DNA from: Roseivivax isoporae LMG 25204
GTDB taxonomy: Bacteria > Pseudomonadota > Alphaproteobacteria > Rhodobacterales > Rhodobacteraceae
DNA length: 64,000 nt
Direction: 5' to 3'
NCBI RefSeq assembly: GCF_000521865.1
Contig: NZ_JAME01000011.1
Span: 1-64,000, forward strand
Shown here: in pieces, positions 8,006 through 16,827 of the stretch
How the letters are laid out: every line of letters starts with the position of its first letter
How positions within the stretch are numbered: position 1 is the first letter of the stretch
Notes under the pieces: generated by a model
The model's input: only the letters and a program-made list of their open reading frames with translations
The model's database searches: none
Told to the model about the DNA's origin: nothing
Program-made: the position numbers and the translations under genes

Positions 8006-9310
8006 ATGAACATGCAGTCCACCGTGCTCGCGCCGCCGGCGCCGAAGCGGATCGAGGACATGGCGCTGTCGAAGGTGATGATGCGCGACATCGTCCTCAA
8101 GACGATGTTCCGCAAGAGCCTCAACACCGTGAGCGAGCTCGCGCGCACGGTCTGCCTGCCCGTGCAGGTCACGCAGGAGATCGTGGACTACGCCCGCGGC
8201 CAGATGCTGCTCGAGGCGATGGGCACGCTGTCGGCCTCGGCGCTGGCCGAGATGACCTACCAGCTGACCGATTCGGGGCGCGCGCGCGCGCTCGACGCGC
8301 TGTCGCAGTCGGAATATTTCGGCGCGATGCCGGTGCCGCTGTCGGTCTACCGCGAACAGGTGGCGCGCCAGTCGATCCGCAACATCCAGATCACGCGCGA
8401 CCAGCTGACGCGCGCCATGGGCCACCTCGTGCTGCCGCCGACACTCCTCGACACGCTCGGGCCCGCGGTCAGCTCCGGCCGGTCGATCCTGATGTACGGG
8501 CCCCCGGGCAACGGCAAGTCGTCGATCTCGAACGGGATCCGCGATGCCATGGGCGACCGCATCTACGTGCCGCGCGCGATCGAGTATGCGGGGCAGGTCA
8601 TCACCATGTACGACCCGATCGTGCACAACGCCGCCGAGGAGGCGCAGGACGATCCCACGCAGCTGCGCCGCCGCACGCTGTTCGATGCGCGCTACGTGCT
8701 CTGCCAGCGGCCCACGGTGATCACCGGGGGCGAGCTGTCGCTCGACATGCTCGACCTCGTCTACAACCCCACCGCGCGCACCTACCAGGCGCCGCTGCAG
8801 CTCAAGTCGACCGGCGGCATCTTCATTGTCGACGACCTCGGCCGGCAGGCCGAGCCGCCGCAGAAGCTGGTGAACCGCTGGATCGTGCCGCTCGAGGAGG
8901 GCAAGGACATCCTCGCGCTGCAATCGGGCGAGAAGTTCGAGGTGCCCTTCGACACGCTCGTGATCTTCTCGACCAACTTCCACCCGAACGAGATCTTCGA
9001 CCGGGCGGCGCTGCGGCGGATCTTCTTCAAGATCAAGATCGACGGCCCGGACCAGGAGAACTTCCTCAAGATCTTCGCCCTCGTCGCGCGCAAGAAGAAG
9101 ATGCAGCTCTGCGAAAGGAGCCTCGTCTACCTGCTCAAGCACAAGTACCCGACGATCGACAACGTCTACGCCAACTACCAGCCGGTGTTCCTGGTCGACC
9201 AGATGATCGCGGTCTGCAATTTCGAAGGTCTGCCCTACAAGATGACGCCGGAACTGGTCGACCGCGCCTGGGCGAACATGTTCGTGCGCGACGAGCAGAT
9301 CGTGAAGTGA
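8006..9310 (+). CDS. AAA-type ATPase with N-terminal winged-helix-like region
   Basis: A 434-residue cytosolic ATPase. Residues about 20-100 look like a winged-helix-type domain. A Walker A motif follows (GPPGNGKS, 165-172), then a Walker B motif (IFIVDD, 272-277) and a sensor-like STN near 324. I recognise it as a conserved protein of Rhodobacteraceae and related alphaproteobacteria, but know of no established role. The ATG at 8006 has a strong AAGAAGGAG site. It stands alone, upstream of tRNA-Met. The unrelated CobS at 58.6-59.6 kb is another AAA ATPase and should not be confused with it. Confidence 0.75.
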   Translation: MNMQSTVLAPPAPKRIEDMALSKVMMRDIVLKTMFRKSLNTVSELARTVCLPVQVTQEIVDYARGQMLLEAMGTLSASALAEMTYQLTDSGRARALDALSQSEYFGAMPVPLSVYREQVARQSIRNIQITRDQLTRAMGHLVLPPTLLDTLGPAVSSGRSILMYGPPGNGKSSISNGIRDAMGDRIYVPRAIEYAGQVITMYDPIVHNAAEEAQDDPTQLRRRTLFDARYVLCQRPTVITGGELSLDMLDLVYNPTARTYQAPLQLKSTGGIFIVDDLGRQAEPPQKLVNRWIVPLEEGKDILALQSGEKFEVPFDTLVIFSTNFHPNEIFDRAALRRIFFKIKIDGPDQENFLKIFALVARKKKMQLCERSLVYLLKHKYPTIDNVYANYQPVFLVDQMIAVCNFEGLPYKMTPELVDRAWANMFVRDEQIVK

Positions 9311-9328
9311 CGGCCCCGCGCGGGGCCG
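9311..9328. terminator. GC palindrome after the ATPase gene
   Basis: An 18-base perfect palindrome (CGGCCCCGCGCGGGGCCG) lies directly after the stop codon at 9308-9310. It lacks an immediate T run. Confidence 0.3.
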
Positions 9329-9363
9329 CGGCGGCGCGGGCGAAAAAGTCGGGAAATTTCCGC

Positions 9364-9390
9364 TTGACCGTCCCCGCCACCTGCCATACT
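9364..9390 (+). promoter_or_regulatory. Promoter of tRNA-Met
   Basis: TTGACC (9364-9369) is followed after 15 bases by CATACT (9385-9390), placing the transcription start about 9 bases before the tRNA. Confidence 0.5.
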
Positions 9391-9405
9391 CACCCCCACG
9401 CTCTT

Positions 9406-9482
9406 GGCGGAGTAGCTCAGTTGGTTAGAGCAGAGGAATCATAATCCTTGTGTCGGGGGTTCAAGTCCCTCCTCCGCTACCA
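9406..9482 (+). tRNA. tRNA-Met (anticodon CAT)
   Basis: A complete 77-base cloverleaf. It has the acceptor GGCGGAG/CTCCGCT, a D arm GCTC..GAGC, an anticodon arm GAGGA-ATCATAA-TCCTT with CAT, and a T arm with TTCAAGT. The discriminator A and CCA are encoded. The pattern matches the alphaproteobacterial elongator tRNA-Met; a tRNA-Ile2 (modified CAT) cannot be fully excluded by eye. Confidence 0.95.
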
Positions 9483-9874
9483 TCACACCCCAACCTGAAA
9501 ATCAGGCTCCGAGACGAATGCGGTAATGCGCCGCCTCGGCGGGGAACCCGGCGTCATCACGCCGGGGCCGATGTCAAGACTTCACGCCGAACTGCTGTAC
9601 CGAACGGGGAGAGGTCACCTTTCTCCCGGACGGCGACGCAGACCTCCATCCCCGGCATCCGTGGTCGCTGGGACGTCGCCTCCATGCCACGTTTCCTCTC
9701 GCCCGCGGTCGGTGACGGCGCCATGGCCGTCATGTACATCCATCGCTCTCGCGGCTGGCCGGCGCCTGAGCGCAAGGAGATCCCGCAGGACCGTTTCCCG
9801 TCAGCTGGTGATGCCGCGTTCTGCCCCGGCCCGCTTCGGGACCAGGGCGGGCCCACGGACCGGCAACCGGCGCC
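9483..9874. other. Intergenic region without recognised gene
   Basis: About 390 bases lie between tRNA-Met and the EamA gene. Several frames stay open on both strands but none resembles a known protein or has a good ribosome site. There is no integrase and no visible repeat of the tRNA 3' end in this stretch. It may be a decayed insertion scar, which is inference only. Confidence 0.4.
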
Positions 9875-10801
9875 CTAGCCCCTGTTCCGGTTCCTGCTCA
9901 TGAGGATCGCGCCGGCGGCGATCATGGTGATCCCCAGCCCTTCCCGCGTGCTGGGAACCTCCCCGAAAAAGAGGGCGCCCCATACGGCGGCGAACCCCAG
10001 ATACGCGGTGTCGAAGACCCCCACCACCGGTGTCGGAGCGAGGCGGTAGGCCAGGGCAACCGCCGGGGCGATGATTGCCATGAGCACCCCGAGGAGGATC
10101 GCGAGGCTCCAGCCCGCGATGCCCAGCGGTGGCCAGAGAGACAGGGCGAAGCCCCCGTCGCCTCCTGGCCGGACGATTGCGAGGACGGCCAGCCCGGCGG
10201 CGGCCACACCGCAGAGGCAGAGGTTGAGCGTGACGGCCATCGCGCCCGGGCTCTCGTCCTGGCAGCGGCTCCAGGTGATCAGCCCGGCCAGGGCGTAGAA
10301 CCCGGCGGCCGCGAGCGGGAGCAGCATCAGAGGGGTGACGCTTTCGGGCGAGGGGGAAACCGCGAGGAACACGCCCGCGAGCGAGAGCGCGATGGCGCTC
10401 CACCCGAGGCCGCCGATCGTCATGCCCAGCAGGACGCGGCCGAGCAGCGCCATCCAGGCGGGTGCGGTGTAGTAGCAGGCGGCCGCGAGGGCGAAGGACA
10501 TGGCCGGCAGCGCCGCGTAGTAGCTGAGCCACATGGCGGAGAGGCAGAGGCTGCGTGCCCAGACCCAGCCGGATAGGCTCGGGCACAGGCCCTGGGCGCC
10601 CCGGTCGCGCAGCAGCCATATGGCGAGCAGAAGCGTGGCGACGACGGAGCGCAGCAGGACCAGCTGCGCCAGCCCGAAGCGGTCATCCCCGAGCTTCACC
10701 ACAGCGTCCGAGAAGGACAGCAGGAAGACGGCCGCGAGGATCGCAAGGATGCCGCGCGCGGGTCCGCCTAGCGGGCGGGGTGGTCTGGATGTCCATTCCA
10801 T
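9875..10801 (-). CDS. EamA/DMT family transporter
   Basis: The 308-residue integral membrane protein has about ten hydrophobic segments arranged as two EamA repeats, as in drug/metabolite exporters. The first repeat begins at ILAILAAVFLLSFSDAV. The C-terminal end (MIAAGAILMSRNRNRG) is typical of the family. The ATG at 10801 lacks a strong ribosome site, so a nearby start is possible. It is divergent from the LysR gene at 10871, the usual arrangement when the regulator controls the exporter. The substrate is unknown. Confidence 0.85.
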   Translation of the reverse strand: MEWTSRPPRPLGGPARGILAILAAVFLLSFSDAVVKLGDDRFGLAQLVLLRSVVATLLLAIWLLRDRGAQGLCPSLSGWVWARSLCLSAMWLSYYAALPAMSFALAAACYYTAPAWMALLGRVLLGMTIGGLGWSAIALSLAGVFLAVSPSPESVTPLMLLPLAAAGFYALAGLITWSRCQDESPGAMAVTLNLCLCGVAAAGLAVLAIVRPGGDGGFALSLWPPLGIAGWSLAILLGVLMAIIAPAVALAYRLAPTPVVGVFDTAYLGFAAVWGALFFGEVPSTREGLGITMIAAGAILMSRNRNRG

Positions 10802-10827
10802 GCGGGGTGGAAAGCAGGCCCGGGCTT

Positions 10828-10844
10828 GTTCATAAAATGAGAAC
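10828..10844. promoter_or_regulatory. Candidate operator between EamA and LysR genes
   Basis: The near-perfect inverted repeat GTTCATAAAATGAGAAC lies in the 69-base divergent intergenic region, where a LysR-type regulator would be expected to bind. Confidence 0.35.
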
Positions 10845-10870
10845 TTCGAGAAGAACCATGAGGACGTGGA

Positions 10871-11782
10871 ATGGATCGTCGGATGCTGCCGCCGCTGTCC
10901 CGTCTGCCGGCCTTCGAGGCGGCCGCACGGCATGAGAGCTTCACCGCCGCCGCCCGGGAACTCGGCCTGACGCAGACCGCCGTGACCAAGCAGATCGCTG
11001 CCCTCGAGGCGGATCTCGGTGTGCGGCTCTTCGAGCGGCGGAACAGGGCGGTGTTCCTGACCGACGCGGGACGCGCCTTCGGCCGGGTGGTCGGGACGGC
11101 CCTGGCCGACATCTCGGCCGAGACGGCCCGGTTGCGCGGCGGACGCGCCGCCGGCGGACTGGTCCTGCACTGTCAGCTCTGCGAGGCGTTCTACTGGCTG
11201 ATGCCGCGCCTCGCGCGGTTTCACGAACGGCACCCCGGACTGGAGGTTCGTGTCATCAGCGCGCTCGCCCCGCTCATCGCGGCGCCGGAACCCTTCGACG
11301 TGGCGATCCAGACGACCGGGCGGCCGTCCGGCTCGGCGCGCCTGGCCTTCACCGCCTCGGACGAGATCTTTCCGGTTGCGGCGACGGGGCTGGTGCCCGC
11401 CGACGCCCTTCCGCTGCCGGTCGCGCGGCTGCCGCAGTACACGCTGCTGTCGCACCAGGTCCTGCCGCAGGACTGGCTGGACTGGCCCGACTGGTTCGCG
11501 GCGCTCGGGCACGCGACCCCGAGAAATGCCAGGCTGGCCGGCTTCGACAGCTTTCCGCTGGTCCTGCAGGCGGCGGTGGCGGGCCAGGGGATCGCGCTCG
11601 GCTGGCGCAACACGGTGAGCGGGCTCATCGCCGATGGCAAGCTCGTGCGGGTCTGCGCCGAGGCCGTGTTCCGCCCGACCGAGATCTCGGTCTTTCGCGG
11701 CACGCGGAGCGGGAACCATCCGGAGACGGATGCCCTGCTCGCCTGGCTGCGCGACGAGCTGGCCGAGCCCGGACGGCATTGA
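10871..11782 (+). CDS. LysR-family transcriptional regulator (GcvA-like)
   Basis: The 303-residue protein has an N-terminal winged helix-turn-helix (about 10-68: FTAAARELGLTQTAVTKQI) and a C-terminal substrate-binding domain. The MLPPLSRLPAFEAAARHESF opening is of the GcvA subgroup. It is divergent from the EamA exporter, which it probably regulates together with its own promoter. The start at 10871 follows AGGACGTGGA. Confidence 0.9.
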   Translation: MDRRMLPPLSRLPAFEAAARHESFTAAARELGLTQTAVTKQIAALEADLGVRLFERRNRAVFLTDAGRAFGRVVGTALADISAETARLRGGRAAGGLVLHCQLCEAFYWLMPRLARFHERHPGLEVRVISALAPLIAAPEPFDVAIQTTGRPSGSARLAFTASDEIFPVAATGLVPADALPLPVARLPQYTLLSHQVLPQDWLDWPDWFAALGHATPRNARLAGFDSFPLVLQAAVAGQGIALGWRNTVSGLIADGKLVRVCAEAVFRPTEISVFRGTRSGNHPETDALLAWLRDELAEPGRH

Positions 11783-11867
11783 CCGTTTCGCCGCCCGGGC
11801 GTTCGGCGGGAACGACGCGTCACGACATGCCAACCGCCCCCGCCGGCCGACGGTCGGCTCCGGCCGC

Positions 11868-12464
11868 TCAGGAGCTGGCGTGGGACCGGCGATCGACGAG
11901 CGCGCGCACCATCATGTACAACGCGTCGACGGAGAGGCTGTCCTCGATCTCGCCGCGCCGGAGGTTCTGGCGCAGCGCGATGCCGTCGAAGGCAAGCATG
12001 AGCGAATGGGTCAGCGCCTCGCGTTCGGCCGGGTCGGAGCCGGGCAGGGCGCCGCCGATCATGTTGTGGATGCGTGACATGGTCCAGATCAGAAGGTCCG
12101 GATTGTATTCGTCGCCGGGCTTTGCCGTGGCGAGGGCCTGAACGAGCGTGAGCGTCTGGCCCGAGCGGTCGGCCGCGATGCCGTGCAACAGCCCGTCGAT
12201 CAGGCTTCGCAGGCATGCCTCCGGTGTGTCCTGAGCCATGACCTGCTCTTCCAGTTCGGCGACCTTGGCGCGCAGCCATGGATCGAAGACCGCGAACGCG
12301 ATCTCGAACTTCGAGGCGAAGTAGACGTAGACGTTCGACTGCGAGGTGCCGGCCGCCCGCGCGATGCTGCTGATCGTCGTCGCGATGTAGCCCTTTTCCA
12401 TGAACAGCCGGTGCGCGGCCTCCATGATGGCCTTTCGGACCTGCTCGCTTTTTTGGCGTGCCAT
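11868..12464 (-). CDS. TetR-family transcriptional regulator
   Basis: The 198-residue protein has a TetR helix-turn-helix at about residues 8-54 (ATTISSIARAAGTSQSNVYVYF) and a helical ligand domain with a conserved C-terminal fold. The start at 12464 (MARQKSEQ) has GGAGA seven to eight bases upstream. It is divergent from the coxG-like/molybdenum hydroxylase operon, and the shared intergenic region carries two palindromes. It is probably the repressor of that operon, relieved by the imported compound. Confidence 0.88.
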   Translation of the reverse strand: MARQKSEQVRKAIMEAAHRLFMEKGYIATTISSIARAAGTSQSNVYVYFASKFEIAFAVFDPWLRAKVAELEEQVMAQDTPEACLRSLIDGLLHGIAADRSGQTLTLVQALATAKPGDEYNPDLLIWTMSRIHNMIGGALPGSDPAEREALTHSLMLAFDGIALRQNLRRGEIEDSLSVDALYMMVRALVDRRSHASS

Positions 12465-12491
12465 CGGCGCGTCTCCACCGTCGTTTTTAAC

Positions 12492-12558
12492 CGAATGACA
12501 TTCGCTATTGACAGAATCAAGCCCTTTGCTCCTCATTAAAGAACGTCATTCGTTAATG
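12492..12558. promoter_or_regulatory. Candidate TetR operators and promoter region
   Basis: The perfect inverted repeat CGAATGACATTCG (12492-12504) and a second palindrome CATTCGTTAATG (12547-12558) share the GTCATTCG-like half site. A -35-like TTGACA lies at 12508-12513, between them. This fits repression of both divergent genes by TetR. Confidence 0.5.
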
Positions 12559-12661
12559 CGCCGTCAGAGCGTGAAGCCAACCGGGAGATGACCTTGCCAC
12601 GAACCAGCCAGCCGAACTTCATCTGCAACCTTCCCCTGCGTCATTCCGCTAGGGCAGTCAC

Positions 12662-13114
12662 ATGAAGATCGAGGGAGAATTCGAGGTCGAGGCCCCGCGC
12701 AGCGAGGTTTGGGACAGGATCCGCGACCCTCAGGTCATGGGCGCCTGCATTCCCGGCTGCGAGGCGGTCGAACAGGTGGACGACATGGCCTACCGGGCGA
12801 ACATCTCGGTGAAGGTCGGCCCCATCAAGGCGCGCTTCAACCTGCTGGTCGAAGTGCTCGAGGAACGGCCCGAGCACACGATCCTCTCCCGCACCTCCGG
12901 CGAGGAAGGGACACGCGCAAGCGTCGTGACCTCGGACAACGTGGTGCGGCTTTGCGATACCGACAGCGGCGGCACGCGGGTGGACTATGCGGCGGATGTC
13001 TCGGTCACCGGGCGGCTCGGCAAGTTCGGCCTTGGGATCTTCCGCAAGAAGGCGGACCAGCTGGCGGCACAGTTCGTCGAGAACTTCCGTGCGAGACTGG
13101 GGGTGACGGCATGA
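12662..13114 (+). CDS. CoxG-like SRPBCC protein
   Basis: The 150-residue protein of the CO dehydrogenase subunit G family opens with MKIEGEFEV, has an IPGCEAV segment near residue 33 and a C-terminal helix (AAQFVENFRARL). In Oligotropha CoxG tethers the molybdenum hydroxylase to the membrane; here it may do the same or assist maturation. Its stop overlaps the next start (ATGA), and it is the first gene of a four-gene coupled set. It lacks an obvious C-terminal membrane anchor. Confidence 0.85.
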   Translation: MKIEGEFEVEAPRSEVWDRIRDPQVMGACIPGCEAVEQVDDMAYRANISVKVGPIKARFNLLVEVLEERPEHTILSRTSGEEGTRASVVTSDNVVRLCDTDSGGTRVDYAADVSVTGRLGKFGLGIFRKKADQLAAQFVENFRARLGVTA

Positions 13115-13956
13115 CCGAGGTCCTCAGTCCCCTGACCGTCGACGACGCGATAGCGCTGCTGGTCGAGCATGATGAGGCCATGCCGCTGGCGGGAGGTGCG
13201 ACATTGATCGCGATGCGCAACGCCTCCCTGGTCGAGCCCTCGCATCTTGTCAGCCTTGACCGTATTGCCGAGCTGCGCGGGATCGACCGCACCGCCGACG
13301 GGACGATCCGGATCGGCGCCATGACCCGGCATTGCGACACCGCCGCCTGCGCCGAACTCACCGGCAGTCTTCACGTCCTGCGCCGTGCCGCGGGCATGAT
13401 CGCCAACCGCGTGGTGCGCAACATGGGCACGATGGGCGGGGCGGTCGCCAATGCCGACCCGGCGGCGGACTACCTTCCGGCGCTCGCCTGCTGCGACGCG
13501 ACGCTTGAAATCGCGGGGCCGGAGGGGCGGCGGAGCCTTTCGATCCACGACTATGTCGATGACTGGTACGAGACCGCGCTGGGCGAGGGCGAGATCATCA
13601 CGGCGATCATGCTGCCCGCACCGGTCGAGGCACCTTCCGCGTACCGCAAGATCGCACGGGTGTCGGGCGACTATGCCACCGCGTCCTGCGCCATGGCGCT
13701 CGACCCGGACGGGCAGGGTCTGCGCGTAGCCATCGGGGCGTGCGGGCCGGGCCCCCTGCGCGACCGCGCCGGCGAGGACGCCCTGCGCGGCAAGCTCCAC
13801 GATCCTGCGGCTCTTGCCGAATTCGCCGGCCGGCTCGTGGCCCTGGCCGATCCCGTGGACGACGTGCGCGGCAGCGCCGAGTACCGCCTGCGTCTCATCC
13901 CGCGGCTCGTCGCGTCGGTCCTGTCCGAACTCGCCCCGCAGAAGGAGACGGCATGA
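13111..13956 (+). CDS. Molybdenum hydroxylase medium subunit (FAD-binding, CoxM type)
   Basis: The 281-residue protein carries the FAD-binding motifs of the xanthine dehydrogenase family: AGGATLIAMR (about 31-40) and the pyrophosphate loop NMGTMGGAVANADPAAD (about 106-122). It passes electrons from the iron-sulfur subunit to FAD. The ATG overlaps the upstream stop (ATGA), and its own TGA overlaps the next start, so all subunits are translationally coupled. Confidence 0.93.
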   Translation: MTEVLSPLTVDDAIALLVEHDEAMPLAGGATLIAMRNASLVEPSHLVSLDRIAELRGIDRTADGTIRIGAMTRHCDTAACAELTGSLHVLRRAAGMIANRVVRNMGTMGGAVANADPAADYLPALACCDATLEIAGPEGRRSLSIHDYVDDWYETALGEGEIITAIMLPAPVEAPSAYRKIARVSGDYATASCAMALDPDGQGLRVAIGACGPGPLRDRAGEDALRGKLHDPAALAEFAGRLVALADPVDDVRGSAEYRLRLIPRLVASVLSELAPQKETA

Positions 13957-14432
13957 TGGTAAAGAAAGTCCTGCACAGCCTCACCCTGAACGGAGAGGAG
14001 GTCCAGGTGGCCACTGCAGCCGGGGCGACGCTTCTCCAGACGCTGCGGGAAGACCTGCGGATCCTCAGCTCCAAGCGCGGATGCAACCAGGGCGTCTGCG
14101 GCGCCTGCACCGTGCTCGTGGACGGCACGCCGGTCCGCGCCTGCCTGACCCTGACCGCCCGCTGCGAGGGTCATGCGGTGCAGACGATGGAGGGCATGGA
14201 CGGCGACCGCGTGATGGCGACGCTCCAGCGCCACATGGTTCAGAGCGGCGGGGTCCAGTGCGGATTCTGTACCGGGGGCGTCCTGATCTCCGCACGCGAC
14301 CTGCTCGAGGCCGATCCGACCCCGAGCCGCGAGGCGGTGAAGACCGCGCTGTCCGGAAACATCTGCCGCTGCACCGGGTATCGCACCATCGTCGATGCTG
14401 TCTGCGGTGCGGCCGAGGAGCTGTCGCAATGA
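13953..14432 (+). CDS. Molybdenum hydroxylase small subunit ([2Fe-2S], CoxS type)
   Basis: The 159-residue protein has eight cysteines in the two expected cluster motifs. The plant-ferredoxin type is CNQGVCGAC...C in the N-terminal half, and the helical type is CGFCTGG...CRCTGY in the C-terminal half. It conducts electrons from the molybdenum centre to the FAD subunit. Two ATGs are adjacent (13953 and 13956); the first gives the usual ATGA overlap with the upstream gene. Confidence 0.94.
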   Translation: MMVKKVLHSLTLNGEEVQVATAAGATLLQTLREDLRILSSKRGCNQGVCGACTVLVDGTPVRACLTLTARCEGHAVQTMEGMDGDRVMATLQRHMVQSGGVQCGFCTGGVLISARDLLEADPTPSREAVKTALSGNICRCTGYRTIVDAVCGAAEELSQ

Positions 14433-16750
14433 GTCTCGATCAACCGGAACCGATCTTCGTCGGCGGCACCGTCGGCCAGTCCGTCGCCAAGACCGACAGC
14501 CTCGAGAAGGTGCAGGGGCGCGCCGAGTACATCGCCGATCTCTACCGCCCCGGCATGTTGCACGGAGCGATCCTCGCCAGCCCGCATGCGCATGCCCGCA
14601 TCCGGGGCTACGACCTGTCCGAGGCGATGCAGGCCCCGGGCGTCGTGGCGATCATAACCGGGGACGACGTGGGCGAGGGCCGCATGGGCGCCTTCATCAA
14701 GGACGAGCACGCCATCGCGAAGGGCAAGGTGCTCTATGTCGGGGAGCCCGTCGCCGCCGTCGCAGCCCGGACCGAGGAGGAGGCACGCCACGCCTGCCGC
14801 CTGATCAAGGTGGACTACGAGGAGCTGCCCGCGGTCCTGTCCCCCGAGGAGGGGCTCGCCCGGGACGCACCGATCCTGCACGAGCACCTGGCGGAATACA
14901 TCAAGGTCTTCGACGCGGGTTCCGACGGCAACCTCTGCAGCCGTACCGAGCTGAGCGAGGGCGACGTGGATGCGGCCTGGGCCGACTGCGACGTGATCGT
15001 GGAGGGCGAGTACACCACCCAGCCACAGGCGCATGTCTCGATGGAGCCCTGCGGTGCCCTGGCCGAGGTGGACGCCGCCGGCCGCGTCACGCTCTGGTCC
15101 GCGAACCAGTCGGTTTTCCGGGTGCAGGCCAATGTATGCGAAAGCCTCGGCCTTCCGATGTCGAGGCTCCGCAGCCTGACGCCCCGGGTCGGCGCGGGAT
15201 TCGGGAACAAGATGGAGCCGCACATCCAGCCCATCACCGTGGCGCTGGCCATGAAGGCGATGCGGCCCGTGAAGCTGATCCTGTCGCGCGAGGAAGATTT
15301 CGAGATGGTCCGCGCGCGCCATCCCTACCGGGTCCGGATGAAGACCGGCGCGAAATCCGACGGGACGCTCGTCGCGCGCGAATGCGAGGTGCTCGTGGAA
15401 TGCGGGGCCTTCGCGGACGACAGTCCCGGGGTGATGGGCTACAGCCTGCTGATGTGCGGCGGCCCCTACCGCATCCCGCACATGAAAGCCTCGGGCAAGC
15501 TGGTCTACACCAACAAGCTGCGCTTCGGCGCGTTCCGCGGCTTCGGCAACCCGCAGGTTCTGTTCGCGGGGGAACAGCAGATCGACCAGATCGGCGAGAA
15601 GCTGGGCCTCGACCCGTTCACGATCCGGCGCCGGAACCTGCTGCGCCGGGGCGACCAGTGGTTCGTCGGGCCGCGCATCGGCTCGAACGGGCTCGGCCGC
15701 TGCCTCGACGCGGTCGAGCAGGCCGCCAAGGGGGCTCGCGCCGACGGCAGCCCGCGCAATTTCGGCCTTGCCGTCACCGCGCACATCTCGGGTCTCCTCG
15801 GCACCGGCGCCATCGTCAGGATGCTCGAGGACGGGACGATCTCGCTCAATACCGGGGCGACCGATATCGGGCAGGGATCGGACACGGTCCTGGCTCAGAT
15901 CTGCGCCGAGGAACTGAAACTGCCTTTCGACCAGGTGGCGGTCGCCAGTCCTGACACGGACGGGTCGCCCTACAACTGGGGCACGACCGCGTCCCGCGTG
16001 ACCTATACCACGGGCCGCGCGGTGAAGGCGGCGGCGAAGAAAGTCGTGGACCAGGCAATGGATCACGCGGCCGAGATTCTGGACTGCGATGTCGCCGACC
16101 TCGAACTGCGCGAGGGCGGCCGGATCGGGCGACACGGCTCGAACACCGACGTGACCTTCGCCCAAATCTCGGGGCGCGCGCACTGGGCAGCAGGCGGGCC
16201 GCTGGTCGGCAGCGAGACGCTGGTCTTCGACGAGCCGACGCACGATCCGAAGCGGGCGATCGCCCTCGGGCTTCCGTTCCCGCGCATCGGCGTGTTCAGC
16301 TTCGCCGCACTCGGCGTCGACGTGGATGTGGACGACACCAGCGGACAGGTGAGCGTGCATGAGGCATGGTCGGCCGCCGATGTGGGGCGCGCGATCAATC
16401 CGAGGCTGGTCGAGGTGCAGCTTCACGGCGGCTTCGTCCAGGGGCTGGGATATTCGCTGTACGAGGAAATGGTCTGGGACGGGGCCCGGCTCGCGAACCC
16501 GTCCCTCATGGACTACAAGGTGCCGACCGCGCGCGACGTCCCCGACGCGATCCATACCTTCATCATCGAGGACCCGGATCCCACCGGCCCCTTCGGCGCG
16601 AAGGGCGCGGGCGAGATCGGCCTGAATGCCGCCCCCGGCGCGATCGCCAACGCCGTGGCCAGGGCCACCGGCGCCCGGCATGCGCATCTGCCGCTGACCG
16701 GCGAGCGTGTGCTGGCGGGCATGCTGGACCCCGGGGCCCTGCAGGACTGA
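14429..16750 (+). CDS. Molybdenum hydroxylase large subunit (molybdopterin-binding)
   Basis: The 773-residue catalytic subunit belongs to the xanthine dehydrogenase/CO dehydrogenase family. The active-site loop reads GAFRGFGNPQ (about residues 367-376), not the AYxCSFR of true CO dehydrogenase, so this is a hydroxylase of an organic compound. The catalytic glutamate motif KGAGEIG is present near residue 730. Molybdopterin contacts such as GATDIGQGSD are visible. It needs Mo-molybdopterin cytosine dinucleotide. The neighbouring importer and FAD monooxygenase suggest an aromatic or N-heterocyclic substrate, which is inference. Confidence 0.93.
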   Translation: MSLDQPEPIFVGGTVGQSVAKTDSLEKVQGRAEYIADLYRPGMLHGAILASPHAHARIRGYDLSEAMQAPGVVAIITGDDVGEGRMGAFIKDEHAIAKGKVLYVGEPVAAVAARTEEEARHACRLIKVDYEELPAVLSPEEGLARDAPILHEHLAEYIKVFDAGSDGNLCSRTELSEGDVDAAWADCDVIVEGEYTTQPQAHVSMEPCGALAEVDAAGRVTLWSANQSVFRVQANVCESLGLPMSRLRSLTPRVGAGFGNKMEPHIQPITVALAMKAMRPVKLILSREEDFEMVRARHPYRVRMKTGAKSDGTLVARECEVLVECGAFADDSPGVMGYSLLMCGGPYRIPHMKASGKLVYTNKLRFGAFRGFGNPQVLFAGEQQIDQIGEKLGLDPFTIRRRNLLRRGDQWFVGPRIGSNGLGRCLDAVEQAAKGARADGSPRNFGLAVTAHISGLLGTGAIVRMLEDGTISLNTGATDIGQGSDTVLAQICAEELKLPFDQVAVASPDTDGSPYNWGTTASRVTYTTGRAVKAAAKKVVDQAMDHAAEILDCDVADLELREGGRIGRHGSNTDVTFAQISGRAHWAAGGPLVGSETLVFDEPTHDPKRAIALGLPFPRIGVFSFAALGVDVDVDDTSGQVSVHEAWSAADVGRAINPRLVEVQLHGGFVQGLGYSLYEEMVWDGARLANPSLMDYKVPTARDVPDAIHTFIIEDPDPTGPFGAKGAGEIGLNAAPGAIANAVARATGARHAHLPLTGERVLAGMLDPGALQD

Positions 16751-16827
16751 CCAAAAAGATCCGCACACAAGATCGCAAAGATCAAAAAAAGGGGCCGCGA
16801 ACAGGGCCTCCAACAGGAGACGAAACG

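Noticed and set aside
9483-9874. Integrase remnant or attachment site beside tRNA-Met
   Set aside because: No integrase motif and no repeated tRNA 3' segment could be found by eye.
14429-16750. True CO dehydrogenase (coxL)
   Set aside because: The active-site loop is GAFRGFG, not AYxCSFR.
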